From assembly GCA_019155205.2 (NCBI GenBank), contig JAHNZQ020003150.1:406739-439357 (forward strand): a stretch of DNA of 32,619 nt. Reading direction: 5' to 3'. Under the pieces are notes generated by a model, which saw only the letters and a list, made by a program, of their open reading frames with translations, was not told the origin of the DNA and did no database searches. Position 1 is the first letter of the stretch; the number at the start of each line of letters is the position of its first letter. Origin of the DNA: Gracilaria vermiculophylla (Eukaryota; Rhodophyta; Florideophyceae; Gracilariales; Gracilariaceae). The position numbers and the translations under genes were made by a program. Shown in pieces: positions 1 through 10,405 of this stretch.

Positions 1-427
1 AATATTACTTAGTCCTACTCTAAGTTCTTTAATGTGACAAACGTCCTGGCTGATTTTATTCTTATTTATATGTTTTTCTGTTAATAAAGGAGTGCATTTT
101 TTGTTCTTATATTTTATATTCGGATTCCTATTCAAGATTTTAAGAACGGTAGAAGCACTGACAGACAAATCCAGTGCTTGACAAATAAAATTGGATGATT
201 AATATGTCGTCACTGCTTCCCGAATGACTCGTCGGGGAATTGCTGTAGTCATGTTTTTCGGCGTTCTTTGGTTTTTCGACTTTCCACGATTTTTTTCTTG
301 TGTAAATAGTTTACCACGGCTGTTGTAGACCTTTTATATGCTTTGAAAATGTCTTTAGAGCTTCCACCGACGATATCTAGTGTTACAATTTTTTTTTTTC
401 TTCAGAAAGCTGCTTACTTTCTGGCAT
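1..427 (-). pseudogene. Tc1/mariner-type transposase, N-terminal part (family 3), cut by window edge
   Basis: Reading down from an ATG at 427-425 gives MPESKQLSEEKKKIVTLDIV, then a first helix-turn-helix with SSKDIFKAYKRSTTAVVNYL. After a one-base frame change near 255 comes a second HTH containing LSVSASTVLKILNRNP and TPLLTEKHINKNK. This two-HTH layout, with STVxxIL and LTExH, is the DNA-binding half of Tc1-like transposases. There is an in-frame TAA near 205 and the catalytic DDE domain lies beyond the left edge. The frameshift and stop mark it as dead. The sequence differs from the two mariner families further right, so it counts as a separate family. Confidence 0.72.
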
Positions 428-550
428 AGTGAGATATGCTTCTTACTTTTTAAAATGGTTTGTTAGTGGTACGCAGTCTAGTTTGTATAGGTAAACATGT
501 TTTGGAATTAAAGTAGCCATTGAGAATTAAATATTGAACGTTTACCTTAA

Positions 551-746
551 GTGGACCTATCTTTTTGAACAGCTATAAAACTTATTTTTATTTTTGTAAT
601 GTTTTACAATTTTTTTATGAATAATGTTGTGTGTCTTTTAGTGCTTTGGTTTTAATCGCAACTGTGCTGTGTGGTCTACATAAAAAAAAGGGAACCATGT
701 TGACCACAAGCTGTACTTTGGCGGTGGTCCTATCTTTTTGCACAGC
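551..746 (+). repeat. 23-bp direct repeat pair, 173 bp apart
   Basis: GTGGACCTATCTTTTTGAAC followed by AGC occurs at 551-573. GTGGTCCTATCTTTTTGCAC followed by AGC occurs at 724-746, with two mismatches. A weaker third match lies near 852-880. The pair sits just upstream of the family-3 Tc1 transposase relic. Tc1 elements of the IR/DR type carry two transposase-binding direct repeats in each terminal repeat, and this spacing fits. That function is inference; the repeat itself is plain. Confidence 0.5.
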
Positions 747-1583
747 ACTTTTTACATGCAAAATCGTGGTTATTTTGTGGTGCAGAATAGAGGCAGAAAA
801 GCGCAGTAAAATAGTTTTCTATAGCAGTTAATATTAATGTCTTGTGTTTCGGATATGGACCGATGTTTTTCACAGCTATGTTTTCATTCCATTCTGTTTT
901 TTTCATATTAATGTGAGCTATATGAACAAAACGGTTATATTATGTTTGGTTTTATGCAAGTGATGACGTTTATACATCATCAAAGAGTAGGTGCGACATG
1001 TATTCTTGTCTCTCGTTTATCATAGGGTGGCCTTATATTTCTGCATCGCATTGTGGTACTCGCGTGTTCGACAACGTATTTGACATGTACTAGCGGGTAG
1101 GTGTTGATTGCCCGGTAGTTTTCATAATAAAAATAAATGCATGTTTTATGTACTCTCTTATCGGTATGAGCTTGCGCACAGGTGATTTCCTTTTTCAAGG
1201 ACTATCACAAAAGGAAGCAAACCGCTGCTATGCAGCATAGTACTGGAGGACATGAGAAAAAGCTAGATACGAATCACTTTGCCATATATCTCTTCTGTTC
1301 GGTTATGGGGTCTGTGGCCGGTCTCTACGCTTCATGTCGTACACGAAAATTAATTAAACAGGTTCATCACACTCATAATCTTGATAACGAATACCGACTT
1401 CATCGGTGGGGATTTTGTATTTCTTAAATCTTCATCGCATCGCCTATTCTGATGCCTCCATTGAATACTACTCGATCATAATTTCACTCGAGCACAGATG
1501 CCTTGCTTTTACGAGCAGGAAAGACAATTATCTCAATTTATTAAGTCTGTAGAAAGGCATCGGTAGAATAATCCCGAGTTGTA

Positions 1584-1811
1584 ATGGACAAGTATAAAGG
1601 AAAGCGTTTGGGACTAGTAATCGGTAAGGCAACAACTGATACGAAAACATACACAATCAATAGCCTGCTGTACTGGTTCGAAGTGAGGCAATTATTAAAA
1701 AAAACAGTTGGAGGTAAGTTTCGAATAACAAGCATGATTTAGAACCTTAAAACACTTAAAAGTATATCGTTACAGTGATGTGCAGATCAGAAGCAATGTG
1801 TGGAAGATGAT
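1584..1811 (+). CDS. Possible small two-exon hypothetical frame
   Basis: An ATG at 1584 opens a 53-codon frame ending at 1742. Inside it at 1713 is a strong donor consensus (GGAG then GTAAGT). A candidate acceptor ending TTACAG at 1775 would keep the frame open to a TGA at 1809-1811. The peptide (MDKYKGKRLGLVIGKATTDT and onward) matches nothing I recognise. Short frames like this arise by chance in AT-rich DNA, so this is only a candidate exon pair. Confidence 0.15.
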
Positions 1812-2384
1812 AAATGTAATCAAAGATCTAGGCAACTACACATAGCAAACAGCGCCAGATGTCTACAAAACACTGAAATCATTGTGCTCGAGTTCGAATA
1901 ATAATCGCGAATGCGTATTACACTATAAGGTCATTCTGAGCCTGCAGAGCTTGCGTGAAGTTCCAAATACGGATTAACTGCGACCTATGTTGCAGGATCC
2001 ATTATTAGGTAGTGAACATTATGATTCCGCAAGTACATGTACACGAGAGTTTATGTTCCTGTCATTGGTTTTCTATACAAGTCGTTAGCGCCCCTTTACC
2101 TGAGGCATAGATTCTTTCACGTGAAAACTCAGGCAAACCTGTGCGTGTAGCTACTGAAATTCACCCAAGTCTTTATCTTTTATTACAGAACCAGAGTTGT
2201 TCTCATCAAAGGCCGTCTTTAGCGATCTGTTCTAATCTGTGTTGCGAGATTGTACCGCAGTGCTGTCATCTATTCGAGGCAGATGGAAACGCGGCTAGGT
2301 TTATTAGCGTTCTTTTCCTCTGTAACAGAATTGTATCGGCTGTTTTTGAAACACAATCGAAACACTATGAATGAATTAGCAAAG

Positions 2385-3419
2385 CTAATTATCTAGCCCA
2401 AAACATGCTGCACTTGCCAGACTTCTCCGTGAGTTATGACCTGGGGTACATTGGGGTGCATTGCAGTCTATGTCTCGAGGGCTGGGGTCCTTTCGAAGAG
2501 AACCGCTATCCATGACAAAGTTACTATCCTCGCTATTTCTGAAATCATCCCAATAACCGCATCCACCGACACAATAGTCCGTTCCACTATTTGGAATGAA
2601 TGTTTGCAAAAATTTACGGCCTTTACATCCACGATGATATGCGCCATGGGAAATCTTTCCGATGTAGATCACAGCACGACTTCCACGCATCTCTGCACCT
2701 CTTCCCGGCTCTCTGAAGTAGTATCCATTATGTTGATTATATCTGACTCGCGCCACAGGTCCCGACGGTCCCAGGGTCCAGATTTGAACATATTCGTTGT
2801 CATTTCCATGGCTGCCAATGTCACCGAAGCATCCTTTCTGCCAGCCGTACCACAGGTTGAACTGATACACGGTGTACTGGCCACATTTCTTGGAATGCAC
2901 ATAAACCGGAGCATCGCGTTTGAATCTGTTGTTGCAAACCCCATCTCGTGATGGACGAGCTTCCTTGTCGTCTGGAAAACACCATCCATCAGCATCGTCG
3001 TCATATCGAAAGACTGGTAAATACGGTCTTGCATCCGCCACGGGATCATGAGGGGTCATACCAAATGAGTCCTGCCCGTTCGCGATTAGCAGACTGCCGA
3101 GAATGCCACATACTGCTCCAGGGTCAGAGTTCGGAGTCGCTGAAGATTGAGAGACGCTGCGGCCGGACTTGAACCAGCATGTTCCCCCATTGTATCTGGT
3201 CCAAGCGAAATGGGAACAGTCGCTCTTTAGATCGCAAGCTCGGGAACAGTCGTTCCCGGGCATTTGGGCAGAGCCGATATCATTCCCTCGAAAATCGCAG
3301 TTCATTGCCCACACCGCATCGGACGATGTCTGCCATTGAAATCCACAGGAGAGTATGGAAAGATGACAAAAAAGGAAGATAGTGAGAGCAGATGAGGAAT
3401 TGTGATGAAGCATAGACAT
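2385..3419 (-). CDS. Secreted PAN/Apple-domain protein with Vps62/NPP1-like C-terminal domain
   Basis: The protein is 344 residues when started at the ATG at 3419-3417; a second ATG follows two codons later. The open frame runs further upstream but has no ATG there. Residues 1-28 form a signal peptide (MSMLHHNSSSALTIFLFCHL...LSCG). Residues 36-105 form a PAN/Apple-like module: CDFRGNDIG, then PGNDCSRACDLKSDCSHFAW, YNGGTCWFKSG and a closing CGIL, with paired cysteines. From about residue 135 lies a second cysteine-rich domain with YQFNLWYGWQKGC, GSHGNDNEYVQIW, RVRYNQHNGYY and AVIYIGKISHGAYHRGC. This order resembles the HxGDWEHVxV, SxHGG and VxYVxxGSHxxYP pattern of Vps62/NPP1-fold proteins; the match is by eye. 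An extracellular, perhaps wall- or carbohydrate-facing, role is inferred. No intron is needed. If the second domain were an NPP1 homologue it would differ at the canonical GHRHDWE site. Confidence 0.75.
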   Translation of the reverse strand: MSMLHHNSSSALTIFLFCHLSILSCGFQWQTSSDAVWAMNCDFRGNDIGSAQMPGNDCSRACDLKSDCSHFAWTRYNGGTCWFKSGRSVSQSSATPNSDPGAVCGILGSLLIANGQDSFGMTPHDPVADARPYLPVFRYDDDADGWCFPDDKEARPSRDGVCNNRFKRDAPVYVHSKKCGQYTVYQFNLWYGWQKGCFGDIGSHGNDNEYVQIWTLGPSGPVARVRYNQHNGYYFREPGRGAEMRGSRAVIYIGKISHGAYHRGCKGRKFLQTFIPNSGTDYCVGGCGYWDDFRNSEDSNFVMDSGSLRKDPSPRDIDCNAPQCTPGHNSRRSLASAACFGLDN

Positions 3420-3837
3420 GGTGCGATTCGAATCTGAGTTTTGCCCGTGCACGGCGGGTGGAAAACCAAGTCGTTGCACCTGTTAAAAGGAGGTCGGGCG
3501 TTGGGATCTCAAGCTGCCGTTGCTTCTCGGAAAGAAAGATGCACTGTTTTATTTTTCCGGGGAGGTGAGTTCATGATGAAAGATGCCTTGCCTGGTGAGA
3601 AGGGTTTCCATAACGCTGAAGACATCTCGGACGTCGGCTGCAAAATAGCGGACGCTGTCAAAACATCACCAGCCTTGTTGCCGCATCGCTTCCTCACACG
3701 ACGGCGATAAATATTATGAAATCAAGAATCGCTCATCTTGTTGGCATCCTATCAGTTTCTATTTTTTTCTTTAATATTTTTTGCCCCTGTTTGGGCAACT
3801 TGTTGGACGTCGGAATACTTACTGTATGTAACAAAGA
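3420..3837. other. Upstream region of the secreted-protein gene
   Basis: No gene recognised. The base composition resembles the neighbouring gene up to about 3710, then turns AT-rich where mobile-element sequence begins. It probably holds the promoter and 5' untranslated region of the minus-strand gene at 2385-3419. No clear TATA or initiator motif could be singled out. Confidence 0.4.
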
Positions 3838-3857
3838 CAGTGCGTTTCAAAATCATA

Positions 3858-5431
3858 CAGTGTGCGAAATTGTTACAAGACAGGCACAAAAACTGGTTCT
3901 GTTGGGCTCCAATCACTGCACAAAAATAGTTCTTTCCTCCCTTCTATTCCATGTTTTAATAAAATCATTGTTTCCTTTTTCTGTGGTCTCAACCAGGGCA
4001 GAAGATGTAAAAGCAAAATTTTCATGAAGCGAAATTACTATAAGACTGTGAAATATTATACTGCCACTTTACTTGATATTTTTCTAAAACAGGTTTTTTG
4101 TAACCCGATGCTGATAATTTTTGCTCTATGACCTTAAGAAACATGTCAGGAATAGAATGATACAGTTTGCGAATATATTCGACCTGGATATTCGACCAAG
4201 CTACCCCTATAGCTGCAATTAAGTCTTCCGTATTATTAAATTGGCGATTTTCTAGCGTACACAGCCCGTGCCCAAATTCCCCAAACATTCTCGATAATGT
4301 TTATATCTGGGCTTTTTGCGGGCCAGTCTAAAACCGTTATATTTTTTTCAGAAAACCTTTTTTTAAAGGACTTTGATCTATACACTGAAGCTCCATCTTG
4401 CTGAAAAATCCAATTTTTTGCCTATTGTTTCTGCAGCAAATGTCAATAAATCTTCTTCCAAAATAGTATCATTCTGATCCAAATTTAAATTTCCTCCTAC
4501 TTACGATAGTTGCGGAACGCCATAGTGGGAAATGCATCTCAAAATCATGTCTGCACCTCCACCATTTTGACGTCTTGAAAAATAAAAGTGTTCCCTTCGA
4601 AGATCATGCCAGTAGTGATTTATACCATCTGGGCCGTCTAAATTGAACTTCTTTTCATAACAAAAAACCACTTTTTTCCAGTTTGGAGCGTCCCATTTAA
4701 TATCTTTCTTAGCAAATTCCATTCTTAAACTTTTATGTTTTGACGTCATTATTGCACCGGTTTTCATTTGTTTTATACTTTAAGTATGGAACGTCCTGTA
4801 AAATGTTTTGCACTCGTCAAACATTAACGGCGAGTTCATAGTCTTTTTGAATATTTCTTTCGCGGATTTGTTTTGAAGTGTAGCAGCTCGAACGATTACT
4901 CTTTTGACAGTTGAAGAAACCTTTTTATGCCTGGGTTTAAAACGCTATTGCTGAGCGGGATTGGGATGTTTGAAGAAGTTGCAAATAACACGGCGAGACC
5001 GCTGCAAAGTTCTCGCGATATGAGATATAGAACGAGCCTTACTTTGCAGAGCAACAATTTGCGCTTTCTCAAATTTTGTGAGAGCTTTTCCACGAGGCAT
5101 CGTGAATAAGAATTTGTGAGGCTGTAGCTAGAACAAAAGAAGAGATCAATACCTTTCTTTGGGTAGTCTTATAGTATAAAACATCTGGAAAAATGGCGCG
5201 CTTTTTTAAATGAAATGCAACTGGCAGTATAGAATTCCGCTGTCTAATGAAAAGTTCGTATTTGTTTTATACATTTATTAGATTCAGTGACTGTTAGTGA
5301 CTACTTTGGATGAATACAGCTCTTTCTGAGAGCGCAAGGTGTTCTGCATGACAGTTTATTATTGCAACATGCCGCTCATTCTCTCAATACGAGCTTTATG
5401 AGCACCTGCCTTATGACGATTTCGCTCACCT
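3858..5431 (-). mobile_element. Tc1/mariner (Tc3-like) family-2 element, copy 1
   Basis: The element is 1574 bp and bounded by TA at 3856-3857 and 5432-5433. One end starts CAGTGTGCGAAATTGTTACA. The other, read inward on minus, starts AGGTGAGCGAAATCGTCATA; the ends match imperfectly over roughly 25 bases (GCGAAAT...GACAGGCAC against GCGAAAT...GGCAGGTGC). It carries a degenerate transposase on minus. It sits inside the left terminal repeat of the outer family-1 copy, so it inserted later than that copy. A second member lies at 8016-11006. Confidence 0.82.
4022..5100 (-). pseudogene. Tc3-like transposase, degenerate (family 2, copy 1)
   Basis: The ATG at 5100-5098 opens MPRGKALTKFEKAQIVALQS, a Tc3-type HTH start, with ISHIARTLQRSRRVICNFF following, then an in-frame TAG. 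Further on are the catalytic-core blocks FAKKDIKWDAPNW, KKFNLDGPDGINHYWHDLR, RRQNGGGADM, then SPDINIIENVWGIWARAVY and SNIQVEYIRKLYHSIP. These are the ordered signatures of a DD34-type mariner transposase. The usual FSDEKKFN block reads FCYEKKFN, so the first catalytic aspartate is replaced by tyrosine. Several stops and frame changes lie between blocks. Its stop is at 4024-4022. It is inactive. Confidence 0.88.
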
Positions 5432-5489
5432 TACTACGCCCCAAAAAAAGCGCCAAAGTAGTACTGTAGTGCACCTTTTGCAGAACATA

Positions 5490-6764
5490 CAGTCTGTTTC
5501 AAAATCATAACACGTCGGCGTCGAAGTACAAAAACTGAGATTTTGGTACTGTACGACTACACGCTCAAGATTTAAAATAAATTCAAGTCCAAAAACCGTT
5601 TCAAAATCGTAACAACTTTATGAAGTTAAAGTCTCTTTTGGCAACTCAGTAACTACGTTTGCCATATTTTTGCCCAATAACGAAAAAACAGCGATTGGGC
5701 ATCGAAGTGATGTAGTCATTAATTGTAAAAATAGAAATTTTGTCCCAGCATTTCTTAAAACAGTTTTTCAAATCAAATACTGCTCTAAACTGCCTTTTGT
5801 GGCCATGAATGGTGCTTGATAATAAGTGGCATCCATTTTTAATGAGAGTAACGTCTGGTGAGCGTGCTGGCCAATGCATTACCTTCGAAACTGCTTCTTG
5901 TAGCCTAAATGACACAAATTTAGATTTGTGTACCGGTTGATTATCTCGCTGGTAAACAAAACGTCTTCCGTGTACATAATATCTGTAAGCTAGCCTATAG
6001 TTACAAACAACTTTTTGAAAGCAAAGTCTATATGTCTGTGAATGAATGCAATATATGTTTTCCCATATTCTGATTTGCCAGCCCAGACTATTACAGAATC
6101 CCCTCTATAGTTTATTTTCCGTAATTCAAAGAGTTTCTTTCATAGATCATGTCAATAAAAGTTATAACAATTTGTAAGATCCAAGTTGAATTTTTTTTCT
6201 TTAGAAAAAATAACTTTATCTCATGGAACTGTCAATTTCGCTATATTTGTTTACAAATACATTCTTTCTTGCTTATGTTTATTTTTTAAAAGGACTGTTT
6301 TAATCATTTGATTATACTTGAACGAAGTTTCGTATTGATTATGTTTGATATTGTTGATTTAAATAAATTGCGGTATAAGGTTTTTGCAATTGTTTTTTTA
6401 TGAATTTCTTATTTGGCACAGTTTCCGTTTTCTAACACGTTTATGTGTATGACGTAAAAGCTGTGAACGTTTTGTAAATACTTGTACTCTACAGGTTGCT
6501 CTATTTTTAAGGAGACGGGGAATTGTGACTGGATAACGTTTTCAAAGTCGGCTAATTTCAACATATAATTTTCTATTAGCTTTTAGTTGCATGATTTCAA
6601 GCTGTTTGGAGCGCGAAAAAGGTGAACCTCTATTCACAACGATGGATGTTGATAATGTAGTGTTATGACTATGAAACGGTTTTTACTTATATGTTCTGCA
6701 AAAAGCGCACTGCAGTACTACTTTCGCGCGTTTTTTGGGCGTGATTTGATTTTGAAACGCACTG
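5490..6764 (-). mobile_element. Complete Tc1/mariner family-1 element nested in the outer copy
   Basis: The element is 1275 bp. The left end is CAGTCTGTTTCAAAATCATA, preceded by TA at 5488-5489. The right end, read inward, is CAGTGCGTTTCAAAATCAAA, so the two are matching terminal inverted repeats. Its orientation is opposite to the outer copy, so 5490-6764 and 6803-8008 form a large imperfect palindrome. There is no TA directly at the right end; TA occurs 38 bases further on at 6803-6804, where the outer copy resumes. It has exactly the same length as the copy at 27425-28699. Confidence 0.85.
5646..6637 (-). pseudogene. Mariner transposase, degenerate (family 1, inner copy)
   Basis: The N-terminus, homologous to the ATG of the plus copy at 6857, reads GTG here at 6637-6635 and is followed by NRGSPFSRSKQLEIMQLKAN, an HTH region. 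The C-terminal part is intact in one frame for 89 codons: VMHWPARSPDVTLIKNGCHL, then KRQFRAVFDLKNCFKKCWDK and ITSMPNRCFFVIGQKYG. These equal the WPARSPDLNPIENxW and SMPxRxxxVIxxxG blocks of DD34 transposases, with the acidic residue of IEN changed to K. Stops interrupt the middle. The terminal TGA is at 5648-5646. Confidence 0.82.
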
Positions 6765-6856
6765 GAAACGTTTAGACATCTCTGCCTTGACGCAATTTAT
6801 TGTATAAGTAAAAACCGTTTCATAGTCATAACGCTACATCATCAACATCCATCGTT

Positions 6857-7852
6857 ATGAATCGAGGTTTACCTCTTTCGCGCTCCGAACAGCTTGAAAT
6901 CATACCACTCAAAGCTAATAAAAAATTATATGTTGAAATTTTCCGACTTTGAAAACGTTAGCCAGTCACAAATTCCCGTTTTTTTTAAAAATCCAGCAAC
7001 CTGTAGAACAAAAAAAATTTACAAGACGTTCACACCTTTTTAGTCCTGCAGATAACGGGGTAGAAAACGGATTCTGGTTCAAAAAAGAGTTTAATGGAAA
7101 CAATTCGAAAACCCTTAAACCTCAATGTTTCTAAATTAACAGTTTGACATACAGTCGATAAAAAAACATATGGTCAAGTATAAAAAAAGATTAAAAATTT
7201 CCTTTTAGAAGATGACCATGAGCAAGAAACAATGTATTTGTATGCAAACATGGCGTACCAGTACAATCAATGTGATAGCGATAGTTTTTCTGACGAAAAA
7301 AAATTAAACATGGATGTTACAAATTGTTATAAATCTTGCTCACATAATCTCAGAAAGAAACGCTCTGAATTCCGGACAAGAAACTCTGGAGACGGTTCTG
7401 TAATGGTCTGGGCTGGCATATTAGAATATGTGAAAACATATATTGCATTTATTAACACACATATAGATTCTTCAAGCTATCAAAAAGTTGTTTCTAACTA
7501 TAGGCTAGCTTAAACATGTTTTTTACACGGAAGAAATTTTGTTTTTCAGTGAGATACGTAACCGGTATGCAAATCTAAACTAGTTCCAGATTGGCTATTA
7601 GAACCAATTATTACGGTATTGGATTGACCAGCACGCTCACTAGACTTAAACCCCACTAGAAAAGGATGGAATTTATTATCAAGAATGGTTTATGGCCACG
7701 GAAGGCAGTTTAGCGCAGTTTTTGAAGTGAAAAACTATACGAAAAACTTTTGGGACAATACTTTTATTTTGAAAGTTACTGAATACATCACTTCGATGTC
7801 CAATCGCTGTATTTTCGATATTAAGTAAAAATGTGGAAAAAGTAGTTACTGA
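6857..7852 (+). pseudogene. Mariner transposase, degenerate (family 1, outer copy)
   Basis: The ATG at 6857 gives MNRGLPLSRSEQLEIIPLKA, the family-1 N-terminus, and stops after 33 codons. Between 7232 and 7513 the frame carries FSDEKKLNMDV, then a shortened spacer and SGDGSVMVWAGILEYVKTYI plus the FINTHID segment, which is the first catalytic block of a Tc1/mariner DDE domain with its aspartate retained. The block SPDLNPIEN appears near 7640 as SLDLNPTRKGW after a stop. The end near 7795 (TSMSNRCIFDIK) matches the inner copy. Multiple stops show it is dead. Confidence 0.82.
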
Positions 7853-8984
7853 GTTGCCAAAAGAAACTTACACTTAACAAAGTTGTTATGATTTTGAAAC
7901 GATTTTAGGACTTGAATTTATTTTGAATCTTGTTCTCGTAGTCGTACAGTACCAAAATCACAATTTGTGTACTTCGACACCGATGTGTCGTGATTTTGAA
8001 ACAGATCGTAGCATACGGCGTGCGAAATTGTTATATGACAGACACACAAAATGTTTCTTTTTGGGATCCAATAAGTACACAAAAATGTTCTTTGAATCCA
8101 TTCTACTCCATCTTATAATAGAATCATTGTATCCTTTTCTTTGGGTTTAAAGTAGGACGGAAGTTGAAAAAACATATTTATTATGAATCGATATTACTAT
8201 GCGACAATGAAATATTATTACCATGTCCTTTAACGTTTTTCTAAAACAGGTTTCTAACATAGTTACCAGTTGCTGCTCCTTTTCACTCTGTGACTTTAAA
8301 TAACCTGTCAGAAAATAGAACGATATAGTTTGCGAATACATTTTTCTTGAATAATAGACCAAACAACGCCTATTGTTTCACTAACATCTTCCAAATTCTT
8401 ATATTGGTGGTCTTAAACGTAGAAATCTTTTGCTAGTATTCCACAAACACTCTGGATATTATTCATATCTAGGATTTTGGAAGGCCAATTTAAAACCTTT
8501 ACATTGCTTTCCAAAAAACCAGATTTTAATGCACTTTGATCTATGCACAGAACCTCGATCTTGCTGAAAAATCCAATATTCGCCCGAAGCTTTTGCAGCA
8601 AAGAGCAAAACATCTTCTTTCTAAATTGTAGCATACTGCTCTGAATTTAAATTACCATCTACTAGAAAAAGTTGGGGTTTCCCATTGTAGGAAATTCATC
8701 CACATACAATAGCTGAGTTTCAAACATTTTGAAGTTTTTTGAAAAAACTTCCTTTCGAAGATCATTCCAGTAGTAATGTTAAACATCTGGGCCGTCTAAA
8801 TTCAACCTTTTTCCATCACTTAAACCCAAAAGGTTTTCATTTCGTAGCGTCTCATTTAAATTTTGTTCAATAGCATACTTCAACTGTAAAACTTTGTGTT
8901 TTAACGTCTTCATCGGACTCGGTTTTATTTTCTTGTACTTTGGGAATGCAACCTCTAGTAGAATTTCTGCACTTTTCGAACAGC

Positions 8985-10405
8985 AGCCGAAAGTATATGA
9001 AGGGCAACGCCCTCCAGGAAGGGTTTTCTCGGCACATTGCTGGTTCCCCGAATTCCGGATAGGCCTCACTTATGGGAACAGTTAATGTCGCGAGAACGAT
9101 TTGCGTCCGTGTACGCAGTGGGTTCCGGAGTAGTCGACAAGGCGTGCGTCGCGCGCCGAGGACTGCCCGCGGCAGCCGCGCTAGGTCAGATGGCTACAGT
9201 GTGAGCCCCGGATGGCGCCTGCCTTGCCCGGTTGATTCAGTTTTTTTTTGCTATATTATTTATTTGTTTATTTCGGCCATTTTGGCCCTAGAGCTACAGT
9301 ATTTAGCGCGACGGAACTTCGGCCGTGGCGCCAAGTAAACCGCACCAAGCGGGATCTTCGGTCTGATTTGCTGCCCATGCGGGTATCTCTCCCCGCCTTC
9401 GAGAAGTACGCCGTGGACTACAGGAGTCAACCGCCCGTGACCCCGAGATACATTCATTGGTCTATTCTTCCCATTTCACCGGCTCGCCCTCGTACGAGGC
9501 TATCCGCACCGCACCTCCGGTTTATCCCCTTTCGGAATACGACCACAACCCATTCTACGTGGCTTGCCTTATCCCAGCGCGACCTAATATCTTTATTGGC
9601 CGCTCCAAGATAGCCTGACATGTCGCAGGGAAATCACACCGTACTTTCGAAAACGGCCTCAATCACAGGACGTGGCGAATCTCCGGTTTCTCCTCTCGTC
9701 TTCCTCCTGCATCCGTTGAGACGGCTTGGCCCCGTAGGTACGCCCGGCTCGTATGCCTCGCCCGAGGAAGGCTCTGCCCCTGAACCACCATGCGAGAGGG
9801 AGGTTTGATCATCCTTTATGGTTGTGGTACTGTCAGCTCTCCTTTCGAGGTAGTAGAGCACGACGTCCGTTGGGAGTTTTTGTTGACTTTAAAGGTGCGT
9901 GTTCCTAAAGTTGGTCTCCGTTATCCGCTGTCGCGAGCCGAGGGAATTCGGAAAGGAGATCCGCGAACACCAAGCGGTGGGGGAGGTTCACTGAGTGGAC
10001 AATGCTCTGACAGGCACTGCTATGATGCGACCTGGGGATCGGCGGCTTAAAAACTTGAGGATCATCGACGATAGTCTCCAACCGGAGAAGTAGATGAATA
10101 CTCAAGGGTTATTTTCTTTACTTCCTCAAAGGTTAAGCTCGACCAGCAGATTACGTATCAAGCCGGGAGCCCGCCTCGGTAGATCCCACTACTGTAGTAA
10201 ATACCTGCATAAATTAACTAAAAGAAATATAAATTCTACTGTCCTTAAAGGATACTGTAGCGCACGAGAGCGGACTTATGCACCACGTGTCTCAGTTAAC
10301 AGAATACGAGCCCTCCTTAGGAATATCACGCCACAAAGCCACACCACCATATTTCCTTAGGAGCCACTGTACTACAGTGGTACTATACCCTTTGGGGTAT
10401 TGCAC
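8985..10405. mobile_element. GC-rich unclassified inserted element (family A), copy 1, carrying a solo LTR
   Basis: This block breaks the family-2 element and is visibly more GC-rich than the AT-rich DNA around it. Without the LTR at 9823-10376 and its 5-bp duplication it is about 860 bp. From about 9210 to its end it aligns with 17675-18330: CTACAGTATTTAGCGCGACG against CTACAGTACATAGCGCGACA, and the common end ATTGCACTA. Frames in it are open for about 120 codons but match no family I know, and the frame is not clearly conserved between copies. No terminal repeats were found. Class unknown. Confidence 0.55.
9823..10376 (-). mobile_element. Solo LTR-like element (family B), copy 1
   Basis: The element is 554 bp. 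On plus it begins TGTGGTACTGTCAG and ends CACTGTACTACA. It is flanked by ATGGT (9818-9822) and GTGGT (10377-10381), a 5-bp duplication with one change. Two more copies are at 15871-16422 and 16834-17387. Size, TG...CA ends and 5-bp duplications fit a solo LTR. The strand given takes the TGTTAGTACAG end as the 5' end, which resembles copia LTR starts but is not proven. It lies inside the family-A element, whose sequence resumes after it. Confidence 0.75.

Larger units (their letters stand above)
428..2384. other. AT-rich stretch without a convincing gene
   Basis: No protein family was recognised in any frame. The first 400 bases probably still belong to the terminal region of the family-3 transposon (see the repeat pair at 551-746). 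The remainder has only short frames without recognisable motifs. A possible small spliced frame at 1584-1811 is listed separately with low confidence. Confidence 0.5.
3838..8008 (+). mobile_element. Outer Tc1/mariner family-1 copy, split by two nested mariner elements
   Basis: The left terminal repeat CAGTGCGTTTCAAAATCATA (3838-3857) is cut at a TA by a family-2 element. The element resumes at 5434 with CTACGCCCC and the AAAGTAGTACTG segment, and is cut again at a TA (5488-5489) by an inverted family-1 copy. It then continues from about 6803 (TATAAGTAAAAACCG) to 8008, where the right terminal repeat reads TGATTTTGAAACAG, followed by TA. Its own transposase relic is on plus (6857-7852). Removing both inserts leaves a unit of about the same length as the complete 1275-bp copies. 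Bases 6765-6802 are an unexplained 38-bp extra. Confidence 0.75.

Noticed and set aside
2436..2951. A 171-codon plus-strand frame
   Set aside because: It is the antisense of the secreted PAN protein, which has a signal peptide and domain motifs.
3420..3479. Start of the secreted protein at 3479
   Set aside because: The codon there is GTG and the residues before the ATG at 3419 do not look like a signal peptide, whereas the sequence from 3419 does.
7950..8015. Outer family-1 element nested inside family-2 copy 2
   Set aside because: The family-1 right end (8008) and the family-2 left end (8016) are adjacent with separate TA sites; the two elements lie side by side.
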